Positions 63,290 to 64,000 of a DNA stretch of 64,000 nt are shown here, in pieces. The DNA comes from an uncultured Pseudomonas sp. (lineage in GTDB: Bacteria; Pseudomonadota; Gammaproteobacteria; Pseudomonadales; Pseudomonadaceae). Positions within the stretch are counted from its first letter, which is position 1. Each line of letters starts with the position of its first letter. A model generated the notes under the pieces. It was not told where the DNA came from. It worked only from the letters and a program-made list of their open reading frames with translations, and did not search any database. Location: positions 1 to 64,000 of the forward strand of contig NZ_CAJYDW010000020.1 of NCBI RefSeq assembly GCF_913774235.1, read 5' to 3'. The position numbers and the translations under genes were made by a program.

Positions 63290-64000
63290 ATGGTCCTGCG
63301 CTTCGCCCTCACCCCCGGTGAACCTGCCGGTATCGGCCCCGATCTCTGCCTGCTGCTCGCCCGTGAGGCCCAGCCGCATGCCCTGATCGCCATCGCCAGC
63401 CGCGACCTGCTGGCCGCGCGCGCCGCCCAACTGAGCCTCGCCATCGACCTGATCGAGGTATCGCCGGCCGCCTGGCCCGACCGCCCCGCACCGGCAGGTG
63501 CGCTCCACGTCTGGGATACCCCGCTGGGTGCACCCGTGGTCACGGGCCAGCTCGATACCGCCAATGCTGCCTACGTCCTGGAAACCCTGACTCGCGCCGG
63601 CCAAGGCTGCCTGGACGGCACCTTCGCCGGCATGATCACCGCCCCGGTGCACAAGGGCGTGATCAACGACGGCGGCGTGGCCTTCTCCGGCCATACCGAA
63701 TTTCTCGCCGAACTCACTGCGACGCCTCAGGTGGTGATGCTGCTGGCGACCGCGGGCCTGAGAGTCGCGCTGGTTACCACCCATCTGCCACTGCGCGAGG
63801 TGGCAGATGTCATCGACCGCCAGACCCTGCTGGACGTGACCCGCATCCTCGACGGCGACCTGCGTCGCTATTTCGGCATCGCCCGGCCGCGCATCCTGGT
63901 CTGCGGCCTCAACCCCCATGCCGGCGAAGGCGGGCACCTGGGCCGCGAGGAGATCGAGATCATCGAACCGGCCCTGGCCACCCTGCGCGCCGAAGGCCTC
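63290..64000 (+). CDS. pdxA: 4-hydroxythreonine-4-phosphate dehydrogenase (partial, 3' end off the window)
   Basis: The first 237 residues are present. The N-terminus (LTPGEPAGIGPDL) and the metal/substrate segment ITAPVHKGVIND and SGHTEFLAE are conserved. CGLNPHAGEGGHLGREE, which carries another metal histidine, lies near the right edge. The enzyme oxidises 4-phosphohydroxy-L-threonine in pyridoxal phosphate synthesis. The ATG has AGGAG 7 nt upstream. No stop is reached; about 90 further residues are expected. Confidence 0.93.
   Translation, partial: MVLRFALTPGEPAGIGPDLCLLLAREAQPHALIAIASRDLLAARAAQLSLAIDLIEVSPAAWPDRPAPAGALHVWDTPLGAPVVTGQLDTANAAYVLETLTRAGQGCLDGTFAGMITAPVHKGVINDGGVAFSGHTEFLAELTATPQVVMLLATAGLRVALVTTHLPLREVADVIDRQTLLDVTRILDGDLRRYFGIARPRILVCGLNPHAGEGGHLGREEIEIIEPALATLRAEGL

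Overview
The window is a high-GC gammaproteobacterial chromosome segment, almost certainly Pseudomonas. The evidence is a set of gene orders and RNAs typical of the genus: pssA-ilvC-ilvN-ilvI, lpoP-mrcB, cbpA next to a PrrF sRNA, dksA-gluQ-cbrX-cbrA-cbrB-crcZ-pcnB-folK-panBC-pgi-acs, speD-osmC-vfr-trpCDG, rpe-gph-trpE and amgK-murU / lptD-surA-pdxA. I cannot fix the species from sequence alone. No phage, insertion sequence, tRNA or CRISPR array was seen.

Layout. Positions 1-480 hold the start of an rRNA operon leaving the window on the minus strand, with a boxA and three tandem sigma70 promoters. Positions 484-9076 (mostly minus) hold phospholipid (pssA), branched-chain amino acid (ilvC, ilvN, ilvI) and peptidoglycan genes (lpoP, mrcB). 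Positions 9.2-11.9 kb hold a kinase/ATPase fusion, the cAMP-binding protein CbpA behind a Vfr-type site, and the iron-regulated sRNA PrrF behind a Fur box. Positions 11.9-16 kb hold a pyrimidine nucleoside uptake and salvage cluster (nupC-tsx-cdd-deoA). Positions 16.1-33.1 kb hold the dksA to acs block, which includes the carbon catabolite control system CbrX/CbrA/CbrB with its target sRNA CrcZ; CbrB-type operator, sigma54 promoter and CA motifs are all visible.

Positions 33.1-40 kb look like an accessory joint: a REP-type inverted repeat, two small stress proteins, a large PAS/GAF/GGDEF/EAL protein, a small hypothetical protein and a CPA1 Na+/H+ antiporter behind a structured leader. Positions 40-45.2 kb carry speD-osmC-vfr and trpGDC. 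Positions 45.2-52.3 kb carry a GntR regulator divergent from a sigma54-driven five-gene operon for 5-oxoproline or related lactam/amide metabolism: an NRAMP-fold transporter lacking the metal ligands, PxpA, a DUF1445 protein, a PxpB-PxpC fusion and a biotin carboxylase-BCCP fusion. A second REP pair follows, then trpE with gph and rpe. Positions 55.7-64 kb hold a DUF3530 protein, djlA, the cell-wall recycling pair murU-amgK, and lptD-surA-pdxA (pdxA runs off the right edge).

Themes. Both trp transcription units are preceded by 14-codon leader peptides with two Trp codons, too short for routine gene calling, so attenuation is expected at trpE and trpGDC. Two cAMP/Vfr-linked loci (cbpA and vfr) and a complete CbrAB-CrcZ module lie in the same window. 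The most unusual unit is the 46-52 kb operon: its last two proteins together carry all the domains of a urea-carboxylase-type enzyme, split over two chains, next to PxpA.
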